From Sphingobacterium sp. (GTDB taxonomy: Bacteria; Bacteroidota; Bacteroidia; Sphingobacteriales; Sphingobacteriaceae), in the NCBI GenBank assembly GCA_031277685.1, contig JAITLV010000087.1, positions 1-64,000 of the forward strand: DNA of 64,000 bases, written 5' to 3'. Both the position numbers and the translations under genes were made by a program. The notes below the pieces were generated by a model. That model worked only from the letters and a program-made list of their open reading frames with translations. It did not search any database and had not been told where the DNA came from. This document shows, piece after piece, positions 18,674-28,218 of this stretch. Every line of letters begins with the position of its first letter. The stretch's first letter is position 1.

Positions 18674-18705
18674 TTTGCATCGTATCGGTTAGGTTTATAT
18701 ATTTG
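18674..18705 (+). promoter_or_regulatory. Bacteroidota-type promoter of tRNA-Leu
   Basis: TTTG at 18674-18677 and TATATTTG (TAnnTTTG) at 18698-18705 are separated by 20 bases, matching the -33/-7 consensus of the phylum. Transcription should start near 18711, about 16 bases before the tRNA. Confidence 0.75.
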
Positions 18706-18726
18706 CGACATAAAAGAAATCCTAAT

Positions 18727-18808
18727 GCGGAAGTGGCGTAATTGGTAGCCGCACCAGACTTAGGATCTGGCGCCGCAAGGCGTGGGGGTTCGAGTCCCTT
18801 CTTCCGCA
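18727..18808 (+). tRNA. tRNA-Leu (anticodon TAG)
   Basis: The acceptor arms GCGGAAG and CTTCCGC pair. The anticodon arm CCAGA-CTTAGGA-TCTGG gives anticodon TAG, reading CUA. A long variable arm (CGCCGCAAGGCG) marks a class II tRNA, and the T arm contains GTTCGAGTC. Discriminator A is at 18808; the CCA tail is not encoded. A promoter and a terminator flank the gene, so it is a single-gene unit. Confidence 0.96.
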
Positions 18809-18815
18809 CCTGATG

Positions 18816-18851
18816 TCCTTCCGAGTTTAAAAACCTCGGAAGGATTTTTAT
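18816..18851 (+). terminator. tRNA-Leu terminator
   Basis: Perfect 10-bp stem TCCTTCCGAG (18816-18825) with CTCGGAAGGA (18835-18844), followed by TTTTTATTTT. Confidence 0.88.
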
Positions 18852-18886
18852 TTTAATGGGGCCTGAATAAAATTTGTTGTTGTAAT

Positions 18887-19270
18887 TTAGGTCAACCAGT
18901 CGAATGGTTTTGTACAAGGATCACACTCAAATTTTAACACCTTACCTAGGCTTTTTGCTTTTTTCCCTTTTTTCACAAATACGTAAGCAAGATCGACATA
19001 TTCTTCCACTTCATTCCCTCTTTCATCCCTACCTTTCAACACAACCGAATAATATTTCCCATCGGGATATTGTTTATAAAACACCTCATTAACCGTAATT
19101 TTTTTAGGTGTTTCATTATCGCAACAGCTGCACCACAAAACAACAACGGATTCTTTTTTAAGGTATCCAACAGCTTTCTCCGCCTGTGCCTGTGTCAACG
19201 CCTGAAGTTGATCTGCTTTTGAAAACAATGCAGTACATAGTAATGCAAAAAGTAAAATGACATTTTTCAT
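18887..19270 (-). CDS. Small secreted cysteine-containing protein, function unknown
   Basis: 127 residues with a signal peptide (about 1-19, cut after LFSKA). The mature part has a CSCC cluster near residue 48 and a CDPC pair near the C-terminus, probably disulfide-bonded or metal-binding in the periplasm. Between them are beta-strand-like segments (GKYYSVVLKGRDERG, EEYVDLAYVFV). I do not recognise a named family. It is convergent with the tRNA gene and has no operon partner. Confidence 0.72.
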   Translation of the reverse strand: MKNVILLFALLCTALFSKADQLQALTQAQAEKAVGYLKKESVVVLWCSCCDNETPKKITVNEVFYKQYPDGKYYSVVLKGRDERGNEVEEYVDLAYVFVKKGKKAKSLGKVLKFECDPCTKPFDWLT

Positions 19271-19478
19271 ATGAAAAAAATTTAAGTTTTAGAGAATCTG
19301 ACAAGCAAATACTATGCCTTTTGGCTGAGAAAAGCTATTATCAGCAAATAAAAGTTGTAGACTATCAATGGCTAAAATTAAGAGATACCTATTCAATGTA
19401 TTTGATCAATAATTTCCCAAATTATTAAAACCAGTATTATTAAATTCTTTTAATTTAATATAAAACATAAAATTTAAC

Positions 19479-19509
19479 TTTGAATATAAAATTTAGTTTT
19501 TTAATTTTG
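19479..19509 (+). promoter_or_regulatory. Promoter of the toxin-like lipoprotein gene
   Basis: TTTG at 19479-19482 and TAATTTTG (TAnnTTTG) at 19502-19509 are separated by 19 bases in very AT-rich DNA. The predicted start near 19515 leaves a leader of about 50 bases before the ATG at 19567. Confidence 0.65.
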
Positions 19510-19566
19510 TAAATAACCACAATAGCAACAGCATTATATAATAACTAAATTAAAAATTTAACAACC

Positions 19567-20376
19567 ATGCAACCATTCCACACGCAACATGCAGGAAAAA
19601 TTTTCGTAAAATTTTTCAGAGTAGTACTGTTCATCAGTTTGATCTCAACGACCTATTTTATCAGCAGCTGTTCTTCCAATGATGACCTTATAAACCAAGA
19701 GGTAGAAAATTCGACAGCCTGGATGAATGATCTGGAATCTGCTCTTGGCGCAGGAACAAAGAGTAAATTAAACGATTGGATTGAAAAAGGCCTCAGCCAA
19801 GTGAAGCTTAAAGAAGCCTTCGGGAAAACAGAAAACAAAGCCGAATTATTCAAAAATCTAGAAACGGCCCAAAGTATTTACCATCAACGGGTATATATTC
19901 TGGACTGGGACAATATCCCTGGGATAGCTAAATCAGATTATATTGCCAATGGTATGACCGAAGGAAAAAAAAGTGCAGAATGGAATGATCCAGCGCTTGA
20001 TCTACCCACAATCGAAGCAGCAAACTTCGTGAATGCAGAAGCCAAAGAACTTCCTGCAGGAACAAAAATATATCGTGTGACTGGAGGTAATCCTGCTGGA
20101 GGGTATTGGACAAAGAAACAGCCCAGTTCAATTGGATCGGTCATTGGTGGCACGGCGGTACAGCCTGCATGGAACAACTTTAGTAAATTTTATGTTTACA
20201 CAGTGCCACAGCAGAAAGCCTTAAAAGTTTGGGAAGGTGTTACAGCGAGACAGCCTATTGCTCAAGGCATCATCAATCCACATTTACCCGGAGGTGAAAT
20301 ACAGCTGTTTCTACCATTGGCAGTAAGAGATGAAGCATTCAAAAAATTGGTTCAAGAAATTCAGCTGCCATGGTAG
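19567..20376 (+). CDS. Lipoprotein with toxin-like C-terminal domain
   Basis: 269 residues. A basic, hydrophobic N-terminus ends in the lipobox ISSC with lipidated cysteine C35. An alpha-helical middle follows (about 45-130). The C-terminal domain, about 160-255, runs LPAGTKIYRVTGG, GGYWTKKQP, GGTAVQPAWNN, KALKVWEG and LPGGEIQLFLP. This order of motifs resembles C-terminal toxin domains of polymorphic secreted toxins that I recall, perhaps of the ADP-ribosyltransferase-like class, but I cannot prove the family. The stop overlaps the next gene by 7 bases, a layout common for toxin-immunity pairs. Alternatively it is a surface lipoprotein of unknown role. Confidence 0.7.
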   Translation: MQPFHTQHAGKIFVKFFRVVLFISLISTTYFISSCSSNDDLINQEVENSTAWMNDLESALGAGTKSKLNDWIEKGLSQVKLKEAFGKTENKAELFKNLETAQSIYHQRVYILDWDNIPGIAKSDYIANGMTEGKKSAEWNDPALDLPTIEAANFVNAEAKELPAGTKIYRVTGGNPAGGYWTKKQPSSIGSVIGGTAVQPAWNNFSKFYVYTVPQQKALKVWEGVTARQPIAQGIINPHLPGGEIQLFLPLAVRDEAFKKLVQEIQLPW

Positions 20377-20636
20377 ATACAAAGAGCAATTATTTATTGC
20401 TAATGAAGCTAATACACTCGGAAACAACAATAAACGCGTCAGTAGAACCTTTTCTAAATTACCTGAAAACGAAAGAAGAACGCTTTATACACTTTGACGA
20501 AGGTTTTGATAACAGCGATTTGCTCGAATTTTTAAGAGGTGCAAATCGGTATGCAGACGAATTTATATTTTCAGCGGGTAACAAGGCACCTATATATATA
20601 CTGATCAACACTTTATACGAAAATTTAAAACAATAA
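20370..20636 (+). CDS. Small protein overlapping the toxin-like gene, possible immunity protein
   Basis: 88 residues, no signal peptide, acidic and mostly helical (FLNYLKTKEERFIHFDEGFD, LLEFLRGANRYADEF). The ATG at 20370 lies inside the last codons of the upstream gene; an ATG at 20403 (MKLIHSE) is the alternative. It resembles no family I know. Tight coupling to a toxin-like gene and small size fit an immunity protein, but a cytoplasmic immunity protein for an exported lipoprotein would imply that the target of the toxin is cytoplasmic. A strong terminator follows at 20659. Confidence 0.6.
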   Translation: MVDTKSNYLLLMKLIHSETTINASVEPFLNYLKTKEERFIHFDEGFDNSDLLEFLRGANRYADEFIFSAGNKAPIYILINTLYENLKQ

Positions 20637-20658
20637 TGTCCGTATATCCTTCAGAATA

Positions 20659-20690
20659 TTAAAACAGCTCTACTTTTGGAGCTGTTTTAA
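20659..20690. terminator. Bidirectional terminator between the small protein and ROK kinase genes
   Basis: Perfect 12-bp stem TTAAAACAGCTC (20659-20670) with GAGCTGTTTTAA (20679-20690), with A and T runs on both sides. It serves both convergent transcripts. Confidence 0.85.
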
Positions 20691-21659
20691 TCACTTTTCC
20701 CATACTAACGCACTTGCGCCAAGGATAGCTGCATCAGCTTCCTCCAACTCACTGAAAACTAATTTCACTTTATTTCTAAACAAGGGAAATAGGTTTCGCT
20801 CCATATGCAATTTCGCTGGCTTTAAAATAAAATCACCAGCTTTAATGACACCACCAAAAAGCAAAATAGCCTCTGGGGAAGAAAACATGACAAAATTAGC
20901 CAATGCCTCACCTAGTTTCTGCCCGGTATATCTGAATACTTCAATTGCTATTGGATCTCCCTTCAATGCACATTCATGAACGGTTTTAGAATTGATAGCA
21001 TCTTCAGGATATTGATTCAGCATAGACTCAGGAAACTCTGCTCTCATTTTCTTAGCTGTAATTGTGATTCCGGTGGCCGAAGCATATGCTTCCAGACTAC
21101 CTTCAGAGCCTGTACTCCAATGCTTTCTTCCTCCTGGCTTGACAATGGTATGTCCTAATTCTCCTGCAAATCCATCATGCCCATAAATTAGCTTTCCTCC
21201 TGCAACGATGCCGCTCCCCACACCAGTCCCCAAAGTGATCATAATAAAATCTTTCATTCCTCGTGCTGCCCCGAAAAGCATTTCACCATAAGCTGCGGCA
21301 TTTGCGTCATTGGTAATCGTACAAGGAATATTAAATTTCGCGGTCATCAAATCACTAAATCGAATTACACCTTTCCAAGGAAGATTCGGAGCATGATCTA
21401 TTGTCCCCGTATAATAATTTGCATCTGGCGCACCAACACCAATTCCATCAAAGCTATCATTACCACCAAACATTTCAATGAGTGGATATGCCTTCTCGTA
21501 CAAGGCCTCGATAAACTCTTCCACCTGATCATAATCATCTGTTCTGATGCTTCCTTTTTCAAGAACATCTCCACGATGATTTACCACACCGAATTTCGTG
21601 TTGGTTCCTCCGATATCTATTCCCAGTGCTACGCGTTTTGATAAGTCTACTAATGACAT
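20691..21659 (-). CDS. ROK-family sugar kinase (glucokinase-like)
   Basis: 322 residues. The ATP-binding motif is GIDIGGTNTKFG near the N-terminus, with TNDANAAAYGE (catalytic aspartate) and LGTGVGSGIVAGGKL in the middle. The usual ROK zinc site, CxCGxxGCxE, is replaced by KHWSTGSEGSLE, so no cysteine ligands remain; this seems typical of some Bacteroidota members. The family phosphorylates glucose, mannose or N-acetyl sugars, or acts as a repressor, but no DNA-binding domain is present here. The ribosome site CGAGGAG lies 6-7 bases before the ATG. Confidence 0.9.
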   Translation of the reverse strand: MSLVDLSKRVALGIDIGGTNTKFGVVNHRGDVLEKGSIRTDDYDQVEEFIEALYEKAYPLIEMFGGNDSFDGIGVGAPDANYYTGTIDHAPNLPWKGVIRFSDLMTAKFNIPCTITNDANAAAYGEMLFGAARGMKDFIMITLGTGVGSGIVAGGKLIYGHDGFAGELGHTIVKPGGRKHWSTGSEGSLEAYASATGITITAKKMRAEFPESMLNQYPEDAINSKTVHECALKGDPIAIEVFRYTGQKLGEALANFVMFSSPEAILLFGGVIKAGDFILKPAKLHMERNLFPLFRNKVKLVFSELEEADAAILGASALVWEK

Positions 21660-22060
21660 TGCTACTCCTCGATTTTAAAAAAATGTAAAACTTCAAAAAG
21701 ATAATATTTTATGGTGAATTAAACAAGCGCTCCTTTTTTTTCCATCATGCTCAGTACCTCAGCTCAATCGCTATTATTCATATCGAACAGTCACACTCTA
21801 CCCTATCTTCACCAAGTTTTGCTATTCTTATATTTCAATTTTCCTAAGTTTAACTGTCAATTTTTATGAGCATGTCCTTAGCCATACTTTATCCCAAACC
21901 TAAGGCAAAAAGTGATGTCTGCCTCTTTTTCCTGCACATTTTCCAATTTAATCAGCCAGCTTATTAACACAAAAAATATTTGGTCCGACCTCAAGATAGC
22001 GTGAAATTTCGCGCAATAGAATGACATTTATTGCTATATTTAATAAAATAAATCATCGCT
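21660..22060. other. Intergenic gap, promoters only
   Basis: These 400 bases lie between divergent genes. The left end carries the ribosome site of the kinase gene. I see no gene, hairpin or repeat that I can support. Confidence 0.45.
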
Positions 22061-22882
22061 ATGGCAAGATCCATAATACGTTTTCAAAAAAAAACCTTCC
22101 TTTTCGGCTTTTTAGTATTTTTCTTTATTAGCCTTGATACATTTGCACAAAAAGTATCTCAGACCTATTATGCCACACTTGCCGAGGGAGTAAAGCTTTA
22201 CAAAAGTCCAAACAAACTCGAAAATCCTTTGGCAACTATCATTTATGGCGCAAAAGTGACCTCCGGCAATTCAGATGCAGATAAACTCGAAATTGCAGAC
22301 AACCCAATTTTAGAAAATGGGATCAGAACCTATTGGATAAAGGTCTCTTATAATAATATTCAAGGTTATGTGATTAGAGATAATTTCAGCCCTGTCAAAC
22401 CACCAGCGGAACATACCGACAAGCTTTCGGATTGGGCGAAGCAAGTATCTAAACCAACCACTAAATGGGAAACTGGAAAAATAGCTGAATCCTTAAGCGA
22501 AAGTGAGAACAACAACTACTTTTCAAGACAACTATTCGAAAACGGCATGCTGTTGACTATAACCTCTGGCTATGATGTAAATTCTTCTGAAACGTTACAA
22601 ATACCATATACCAATGTATTTGCTATTTATAATTTGATAAGAAATATTGGAAGTTTTAAATCGATTTTTAGGCTAAATACACTATTGCAGAATGGAACAA
22701 CTCGTTTCAAAGATGCTGAGGGTAATGAATATAAATGGAATGTATCGTATCAGGCGGAAGGAGAAAATGAGGAAAGCGTACTGAAATCTGTCGAGATAAC
22801 TTGGAATAATGGAGTTAACAATACACTTAAAATCTCTTCTTTGGGCGACGATACTATTATTTTTTATGAAAATACGCTTTAA
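22061..22882 (+). CDS. Secreted protein with SH3-like domain, function unknown
   Basis: 273 residues. A signal peptide with a long hydrophobic stretch (FLFGFLVFFFISLDTFAQ) ends near residue 30. Residues about 38-115 look like a bacterial SH3 domain: YYATLAEGVKLYKSPN, then a variable insert and YWIKVSYNNIQGYVIRDNF. The C-terminal half is beta-rich, of a type often seen in periplasmic proteins of this phylum. A second short gene overlaps its stop. The role is unknown; SH3-like domains of this kind bind peptidoglycan or proteins. Confidence 0.72.
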   Translation: MARSIIRFQKKTFLFGFLVFFFISLDTFAQKVSQTYYATLAEGVKLYKSPNKLENPLATIIYGAKVTSGNSDADKLEIADNPILENGIRTYWIKVSYNNIQGYVIRDNFSPVKPPAEHTDKLSDWAKQVSKPTTKWETGKIAESLSESENNNYFSRQLFENGMLLTITSGYDVNSSETLQIPYTNVFAIYNLIRNIGSFKSIFRLNTLLQNGTTRFKDAEGNEYKWNVSYQAEGENEESVLKSVEITWNNGVNNTLKISSLGDDTIIFYENTL

Positions 22883-23153
22883 CTGGCCTATTATCTTTTT
22901 GCTATATTTTTCACCGCTGCCCATTCCTCCCTTAATATATTTTAGCATTGAGGTTCATGTCATCAATTTTCAAATCAAATATAGCTGGCCGAGCGTCCTG
23001 TTTACGTTCAACATCCTAGAAAAACAGTTCTTCGATTTACAAACTCAACTAGAAACTAGCATCTCCGAGCCCAGTAAAATGGATAAATATCTGAGTTTCA
23101 CACAATATAACACCTATCTACCAAACAAAATCAATAAGATGCGATTGAACTAG
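22866..23153 (+). CDS. Possible small membrane protein
   Basis: 95 residues from the ATG at 22866, overlapping the end of the SH3-like gene by 17 bases in another frame. A single strongly hydrophobic segment, WPIIFLLYFSPLPIPPLIYF, is followed by a polar region with FFDLQTQLETSISEPSK. No family recognised. Overlap, hydrophobic start and absence of competing frames suggest a real coupled gene, but it could be chance. Confidence 0.4.
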   Translation: MKIRFNWPIIFLLYFSPLPIPPLIYFSIEVHVINFQIKYSWPSVLFTFNILEKQFFDLQTQLETSISEPSKMDKYLSFTQYNTYLPNKINKMRLN

Positions 23154-23231
23154 CTGGTTTACCAAAAGAGTAACAGAAGTTTTTAAAACAGCAAAATGGC
23201 TAGATTTCTACTGGTGGACTAACGAAATAAA

Positions 23232-23293
23232 AAAGGTTTTCAAACGGGGAGAATGAAAACCTTTAAATAACCAATTATAAACCTAAATTATGA
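23232..23293 (+). repeat. Stem-loop plus conserved tail, copy 1
   Basis: Perfect 11-bp stem AAAGGTTTTCA (23232-23242) with TGAAAACCTTT (23254-23264) and a loop containing CGGGGA. The tail is TAACCAATTAT, then A, then AACCTAAATTATGA. The tail matches copy 2 at 48783-48844 at 25 of 26 positions. The ATGA opens only a 5-codon frame. A terminator follows at 23328, so the element could be a small RNA of about 130 bases. Confidence 0.7.
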
Positions 23294-23327
23294 TAGTACA
23301 AATATAATAGTCTAAGACAATAAAAAC

Positions 23328-23359
23328 AAAAAAATCTATAGAATTTATAGATTTTTTTT
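23328..23359. terminator. Bidirectional terminator at the end of PUL 1
   Basis: 13-bp stem AAAAAAATCTATA (23328-23340) with TATAGATTTTTTT (23346-23358), with A and T runs on both sides. It lies about 30 bases past the stop of the GH95 gene. Confidence 0.8.
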
Positions 23360-23389
23360 GTTAACCATTGTTCAGATGTTTAATGCTTA

Positions 23390-25717
23390 TCAATTTTTAA
23401 GTGTCGTATACCATTGGTACGCACCATTCAATCTGATCTTAATTTTCTCTGGCTTGGCAGAACGAATGGTATATTTGATCAATTTACTATCTTTCCACTT
23501 CATGTCGACTGTATAGTTTCCTCTTGCCTTAAGACCTTTAACTTCACCGTTCTTCCATACGTCCGGTAAAGCAGGTAACAAATCTATACAACCATCATGA
23601 CTTTGCAAAAGCATTTCCGCAATACCGGCTGTAGCGCCAAAGTTGCCATCAATCTGAAATGGAGGATGTGCCGAAAATAAGTTTGGATAGACCCCACCGC
23701 CACCGCCCATATTATTCGGGTCAGCTACTGGTTTCAGCATTTCTCGGATCAATTTGAACGCTCTGTTTCCATCATGTAACCGTGCCCAAAACAGCGTCTT
23801 ATAGGCTATAGACCAACTGGTACTATTATCTCCTCTTACCGCCAGTGTTTTTTTTGCAGCTTCTGCAAGTTCAGGAGTTGATAGCGGTGTAATTAACGAT
23901 GCTGGATAAACTCCATACAGATGAGAAACATGACGATGGGTCGGCTCAGTCTCCTGATAATCTTCTAGCCATTCCTGTATACGTCCATCTTTGCTGATCA
24001 CTCCTGCTGGCGGTATCACTTTTAGTAAACTCTCCAAATCCTGTCTAAACTTGTCATCAATTTTCAACTGCCTCGATGCAGTAATCACATGATTAAACAA
24101 TTCTCGTACAATCTGATTATCAATCGTGGGTCCCATACAGATACTCGCTGTTTTTCCATTCGCCATGTAGAACGTATTCTCCGGAGAGACGGAAGGAGAA
24201 GTAACCATCCAACCCGTTTTAGGATCTTTTACTAACACACTCTTATAAAATTCTGCGGACCCCTTCAGGACGGGATAGATATCTTGTAAATAACTTAAAT
24301 CATTTGTAAACGCATAATGATCCCATAAATTGCTGCACAGCCATCCCGAGCCTGCATTGGAGGCTCCCCAGGAAGCATTCTCGCCTGGTTCAGTAAATCC
24401 CCACACGTTTGTAATAACATGTGCAATCCAGCCATTTGCATTATAGTAAGCCTTCGCAGTTTTTTGCCCCGGCTCAACGAGACTTTTCACCAGTTCCGCA
24501 AGCGGCAGATTTAATTCAGAGAGGTTGACCACCTCAAGCGGCCAATGATTCATCTGCACATTTACATCCAGGTGATAATCGCCATTCCAGGGCGTATTAA
24601 TCTCCTGTGCCCATAATCCTTGCAAATTTGGAGGTAATAGTCCTAACCGTGTACTGCTTATACTCAGATATCTCCCATACTGAAAAAACAAAGTAGCAAG
24701 TGATGGATCATCATTGAATTTTTTATAGAAATTTGCTATCCGGCGGTCGGTTGGCAAATCCGCTGCTGTTCCTTCACCAAAATCAATATAAACTCGCTTA
24801 AAGAGCTTGCTAAATGCCTCAATATGCCTCTGTTTTTGCACATCATATTTTTTGTTCATTGCTGCAGCCAAAAATTGCCTAGTCTTTTCTTCAAAAGCGA
24901 AACCTTTAAAATCAGTTCCCGCAGAAATATAAATCAAGACTTCCGTAGCATCCTCAATAACCAGACTATTACCATCCGGGCGAACAGTTCCATCCTTCAA
25001 TTTGGCCTGTACCCTAGCCAAATACTTCATACCCTTACCGTCGGTACCATTATTGAGCTGACCGGACATTTGCAATTCATCACCAACTGTCTTGACCTGA
25101 TAGCGTTCCGGCCTATTCATCATAATGCGGCAGTTAAGTTGCCCCGGTTTATCGGCTGTCAATCTGATGACATTGACATCGGTGTCAAAACTTGTAAAGT
25201 ATTCTCTTTTATAATTGACACCGTTACGCGTAAATGTACAGTATGCTATAGCTTGGTCCAATGACAGCTCGCGGCGATAATGCTCAACCTCTTGCTTCTC
25301 TTTCTGTCCCCCTTTATAGGTGAAATCAATTTCCAATGCACCCATCGTCTGAAATTTACCCCATCTTTCTCCCGCCGAACCTTCACCTTTGCAGACAAAA
25401 TCCCGATTTACCAATGCCTGTGCTTCATCATTTTTTCCTTGCAAAATGAGGGTTCTAATCGCAGGAAGACTTTTATACGCCTCGTAATTATTGGCATCCT
25501 GTGGGCTTCCGGACCATAAAGTAATATCGTTTAGTACAATTCTTTCCTTCAGAATCCCTCCATCGGGTGTCATTCCCAAACGACCATTGCCCAAAGGTAA
25601 TGTCGCCTCCCAAATTTCAGCGGGTTTATCATACCACAATTTTAAGGGCTTTTGCTGGGCCAACACAGCTGTAATTGTGAAACAGCATAAATAAAATACA
25701 GTTAACAGTTTCTTCAT
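23390..25717 (-). CDS. Glycoside hydrolase family 95 (alpha-L-fucosidase or alpha-L-galactosidase)
   Basis: 775 residues from the ATG at 25717 (an in-frame TTG 18 bases upstream is less likely). Signal peptide [20 protein letters not shown]. An N-terminal beta-sandwich starts [22 protein letters not shown], followed by an (alpha/alpha)6 catalytic barrel. GH95 landmarks are present: the asparagine pair in VNVQMNHWP, the catalytic glutamate in [22 protein letters not shown], and the IDGNFG motif carrying the aspartate. The enzyme removes terminal alpha-L-fucose or alpha-L-galactose from glycans in the periplasm. It is the last gene of PUL 1, 41 bases after the GH59 gene. Confidence 0.94.
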   Translation of the reverse strand: MKKLLTVFYLCCFTITAVLAQQKPLKLWYDKPAEIWEATLPLGNGRLGMTPDGGILKERIVLNDITLWSGSPQDANNYEAYKSLPAIRTLILQGKNDEAQALVNRDFVCKGEGSAGERWGKFQTMGALEIDFTYKGGQKEKQEVEHYRRELSLDQAIAYCTFTRNGVNYKREYFTSFDTDVNVIRLTADKPGQLNCRIMMNRPERYQVKTVGDELQMSGQLNNGTDGKGMKYLARVQAKLKDGTVRPDGNSLVIEDATEVLIYISAGTDFKGFAFEEKTRQFLAAAMNKKYDVQKQRHIEAFSKLFKRVYIDFGEGTAADLPTDRRIANFYKKFNDDPSLATLFFQYGRYLSISSTRLGLLPPNLQGLWAQEINTPWNGDYHLDVNVQMNHWPLEVVNLSELNLPLAELVKSLVEPGQKTAKAYYNANGWIAHVITNVWGFTEPGENASWGASNAGSGWLCSNLWDHYAFTNDLSYLQDIYPVLKGSAEFYKSVLVKDPKTGWMVTSPSVSPENTFYMANGKTASICMGPTIDNQIVRELFNHVITASRQLKIDDKFRQDLESLLKVIPPAGVISKDGRIQEWLEDYQETEPTHRHVSHLYGVYPASLITPLSTPELAEAAKKTLAVRGDNSTSWSIAYKTLFWARLHDGNRAFKLIREMLKPVADPNNMGGGGGVYPNLFSAHPPFQIDGNFGATAGIAEMLLQSHDGCIDLLPALPDVWKNGEVKGLKARGNYTVDMKWKDSKLIKYTIRSAKPEKIKIRLNGAYQWYTTLKN

Positions 25718-25758
25718 GATATATCTTGTATCCAATCTCTTTTTATGAAATAAGCTCG

Positions 25759-28128
25759 CTAATCTCCATAAACCTTAAATTCATAAATATTCGCAATAGT
25801 CTTATCTGTTTCAGGTAAAAGTGTTAAACGCACCCACCTCGCTTTCACATTGCCTTGATCTGCAAAACAAGGAATCGATATTTTGGTATTATTGGTTTTA
25901 TCTGCAAAAACAGACCATTTTATATGATCAGCGGAATATTCAATTTTATATTTAGCCCCTTTATCTACAAAATCTGTAAAAGTTTCACATCGTTTAATTT
26001 TCTTTACAGCGCCCAGATCCACGACCAAATGCTGTTCGCTACCATCCGCTTTTGGGCTCCATTTAGAAAGGCTATTACCATCAAATGCACCGATAAAACT
26101 ATGTCCTACTGGATCAACGGATGAAGTAGCGGGCATCCATGCTGACAGCAATTTACCCGATGCAGGTATATAGTTGAGCACAAGGTTATCGAATCCGGCA
26201 AAATTAAAACCCGATACGTAACCTGCTGCACCAATGGCATAGGTATCGTCCTTAACATCAACAACGAGTTGACCATCTATATAACCTTTAATATTGTTTC
26301 CTTTTCCTGTCAACTTCAGTTTATGCCATTTACTGGCATCCACGTTTCCACTGGCAAGTATATTTTTCTTTGTCTGAAGTTTCCAGCTGCCATCTTTATA
26401 AATATTAAAACGGTAGCCGAACGGAATATTTGATTGATTGGCTTTATCATAGGCTCCTCTCAAGATCAATCCGGCATAACCGACACCGTTAAATGCATCA
26501 TTTTCCACAAAAACATCTGAAGAAATCTCACCTTGTTCCCATTCTGTATTTTGTGCAACAAAAGTATAGGCACATTCATCTGGAATCCAGTGGGTGATAT
26601 CATTTACAAGCAATTGTCTCAAGTATTTATTATTTCCTTCTGATTGTACCAGTTCAAAAGCACCGGAGTTGTCATAAAAATATTTAGGGGAAAGCGGTGC
26701 CCGTTCTAAAGAATAGCTATCAAAATTATCACTGTATTTTGTCGGAAAGGCTTTCTCTTCAGGAATATTATGTTTTCCTTTTTGCTGACCAGTAGTTGTC
26801 GTAATCGTATATATACTCTCTGGATCAACAGTTAATGCAATTTCTCCGTTTACTACCGCGACATCTTCCAATTGCTGAAATTGGTTTTTACTGTCCGACT
26901 TCCACACATGAAGTTTGTCTTTAGGGAGATCCGTGATCGTGAATTTTAATTGCTGCGCTTCTGAACCACTGACGACCACAATACTATAGTCATTGCTTCC
27001 ATTCATATTTTTATAGGTACAGTAAGCACCATCTCCACTAAATTCACCACAGCCGCTATCTAAATATTTCCATCCAGGTTTGGCGAACTGATTAAAATGT
27101 GCGACAGCCCAGATCGTTGGCCATACCTCATAATATCCTGACCAGGGCGTTGTCCCTTTCATCAGCCCCACATTCGAGAAGCAGGAAATATCTGGCATAG
27201 ACGCAATTGGACACCACATGTTTACTTTAACAATTTTCCATTTGATGTAACATCTTAAAATGTTCTTTGCTAAATATGTCGTATTTCTCCAGGATGCTCC
27301 TGGCAATGAAAAATCTTCACCGGACCATAATGGTAATTCTGTCAAAACCGAGTTCGGATTTGGCTCTTCACCTCTAGATCCCCACATATAGGAATCTGGG
27401 TAATGGTAACTAATCGAGGAAATTGTATTTCTGAATACGGAATCTTTAACCAGCAAATCACTGATTTCCCATGCCTTTCCGGCTCCTTCAGGTGCATTTA
27501 TTTTAATATCTTTAAAACCACTTCTATCAAGGGTAGGTCTTAAAACATTGACAATCCAATCTCGGTTATAATCACGTTCATTCCAACAGCCAGAAATATA
27601 CTTCATTTTAAGTCCCCAATGTTTTGCTCCTGCTATGAATTTGACCAAATAATCGGCATTATCCTGAGACCAGACACCTTTAAACCAACCCGGCATGCTC
27701 CATTCTAGAGCATCAAGCTCGATATTCGGATTTCTGTTTGCAGCCTCACGCATTAACCAATATTCGAATCCACGATTGTAATTTGGTTTTTCCATTTCAG
27801 CCCGCGTTCGGGCAAAACTTGGTTCTGAGCCACAGGTCGTATTGCCATCACCGCCAATTTCAGTCTTAAGATAGGTGAAGCCAGCACCAAAGTCGGGTTT
27901 GAACAGGTAATCTAATATATCACTTCTGGCTTGATCGTCATAATCTATCAGTAGCCTCGAAGAAGATCCCGCACTGACAGCCCCTATTCCGTCGAAAAGT
28001 CTTCCAGTACCATTTCCGTCGATCTTAATTATTTTAGATGGTAAAACATTCGTCTGTGCTAACGCTGCACTCACTGCAAGAGCTAAATAAAGTGTTGTAA
28101 CTGTGTTTTTAAAAATAGTTGGTTTCAT
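25759..28128 (-). CDS. Glycoside hydrolase family 59, galactocerebrosidase-like, with C-terminal discoidin domain
   Basis: 789 residues. Signal peptide to about residue 24. The TIM barrel starts with [19 protein letters not shown] and shares with animal GALC the acid/base E184 in WNERDYN and nucleophile E271 in WSGEDFS. A beta-sandwich and a lectin-like domain follow (about 440-640, [19 protein letters not shown]), then an F5/8 type C domain (about 650-789) for sugar binding. Family members cleave beta-D-galactosyl residues. In a PUL the substrate is probably a plant or host galactoside rather than cerebroside. It lies between two lipoprotein genes and the GH95 gene. Confidence 0.9.
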   Translation of the reverse strand: MKPTIFKNTVTTLYLALAVSAALAQTNVLPSKIIKIDGNGTGRLFDGIGAVSAGSSSRLLIDYDDQARSDILDYLFKPDFGAGFTYLKTEIGGDGNTTCGSEPSFARTRAEMEKPNYNRGFEYWLMREAANRNPNIELDALEWSMPGWFKGVWSQDNADYLVKFIAGAKHWGLKMKYISGCWNERDYNRDWIVNVLRPTLDRSGFKDIKINAPEGAGKAWEISDLLVKDSVFRNTISSISYHYPDSYMWGSRGEEPNPNSVLTELPLWSGEDFSLPGASWRNTTYLAKNILRCYIKWKIVKVNMWCPIASMPDISCFSNVGLMKGTTPWSGYYEVWPTIWAVAHFNQFAKPGWKYLDSGCGEFSGDGAYCTYKNMNGSNDYSIVVVSGSEAQQLKFTITDLPKDKLHVWKSDSKNQFQQLEDVAVVNGEIALTVDPESIYTITTTTGQQKGKHNIPEEKAFPTKYSDNFDSYSLERAPLSPKYFYDNSGAFELVQSEGNNKYLRQLLVNDITHWIPDECAYTFVAQNTEWEQGEISSDVFVENDAFNGVGYAGLILRGAYDKANQSNIPFGYRFNIYKDGSWKLQTKKNILASGNVDASKWHKLKLTGKGNNIKGYIDGQLVVDVKDDTYAIGAAGYVSGFNFAGFDNLVLNYIPASGKLLSAWMPATSSVDPVGHSFIGAFDGNSLSKWSPKADGSEQHLVVDLGAVKKIKRCETFTDFVDKGAKYKIEYSADHIKWSVFADKTNNTKISIPCFADQGNVKARWVRLTLLPETDKTIANIYEFKVYGD

Positions 28129-28218
28129 AGTATTACCTGTTTGAAATTTGTATAAAATTTCAGGGTAAAATCCAATGGTTTTATCCTGATTGATGCTTTT
28201 ATTACTTGAAAAATCTAA

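Noticed and set aside
18633..18917. 94-codon minus-strand frame
   Set aside because: It runs antisense across the tRNA-Leu gene and its terminator; it has no ribosome site and no family resemblance.
24824..25264. 146-codon plus-strand frame inside the GH95 gene
   Set aside because: It is a shadow of a clear, conserved gene on the other strand; several similar shadows occur in the SusC and SusD genes.
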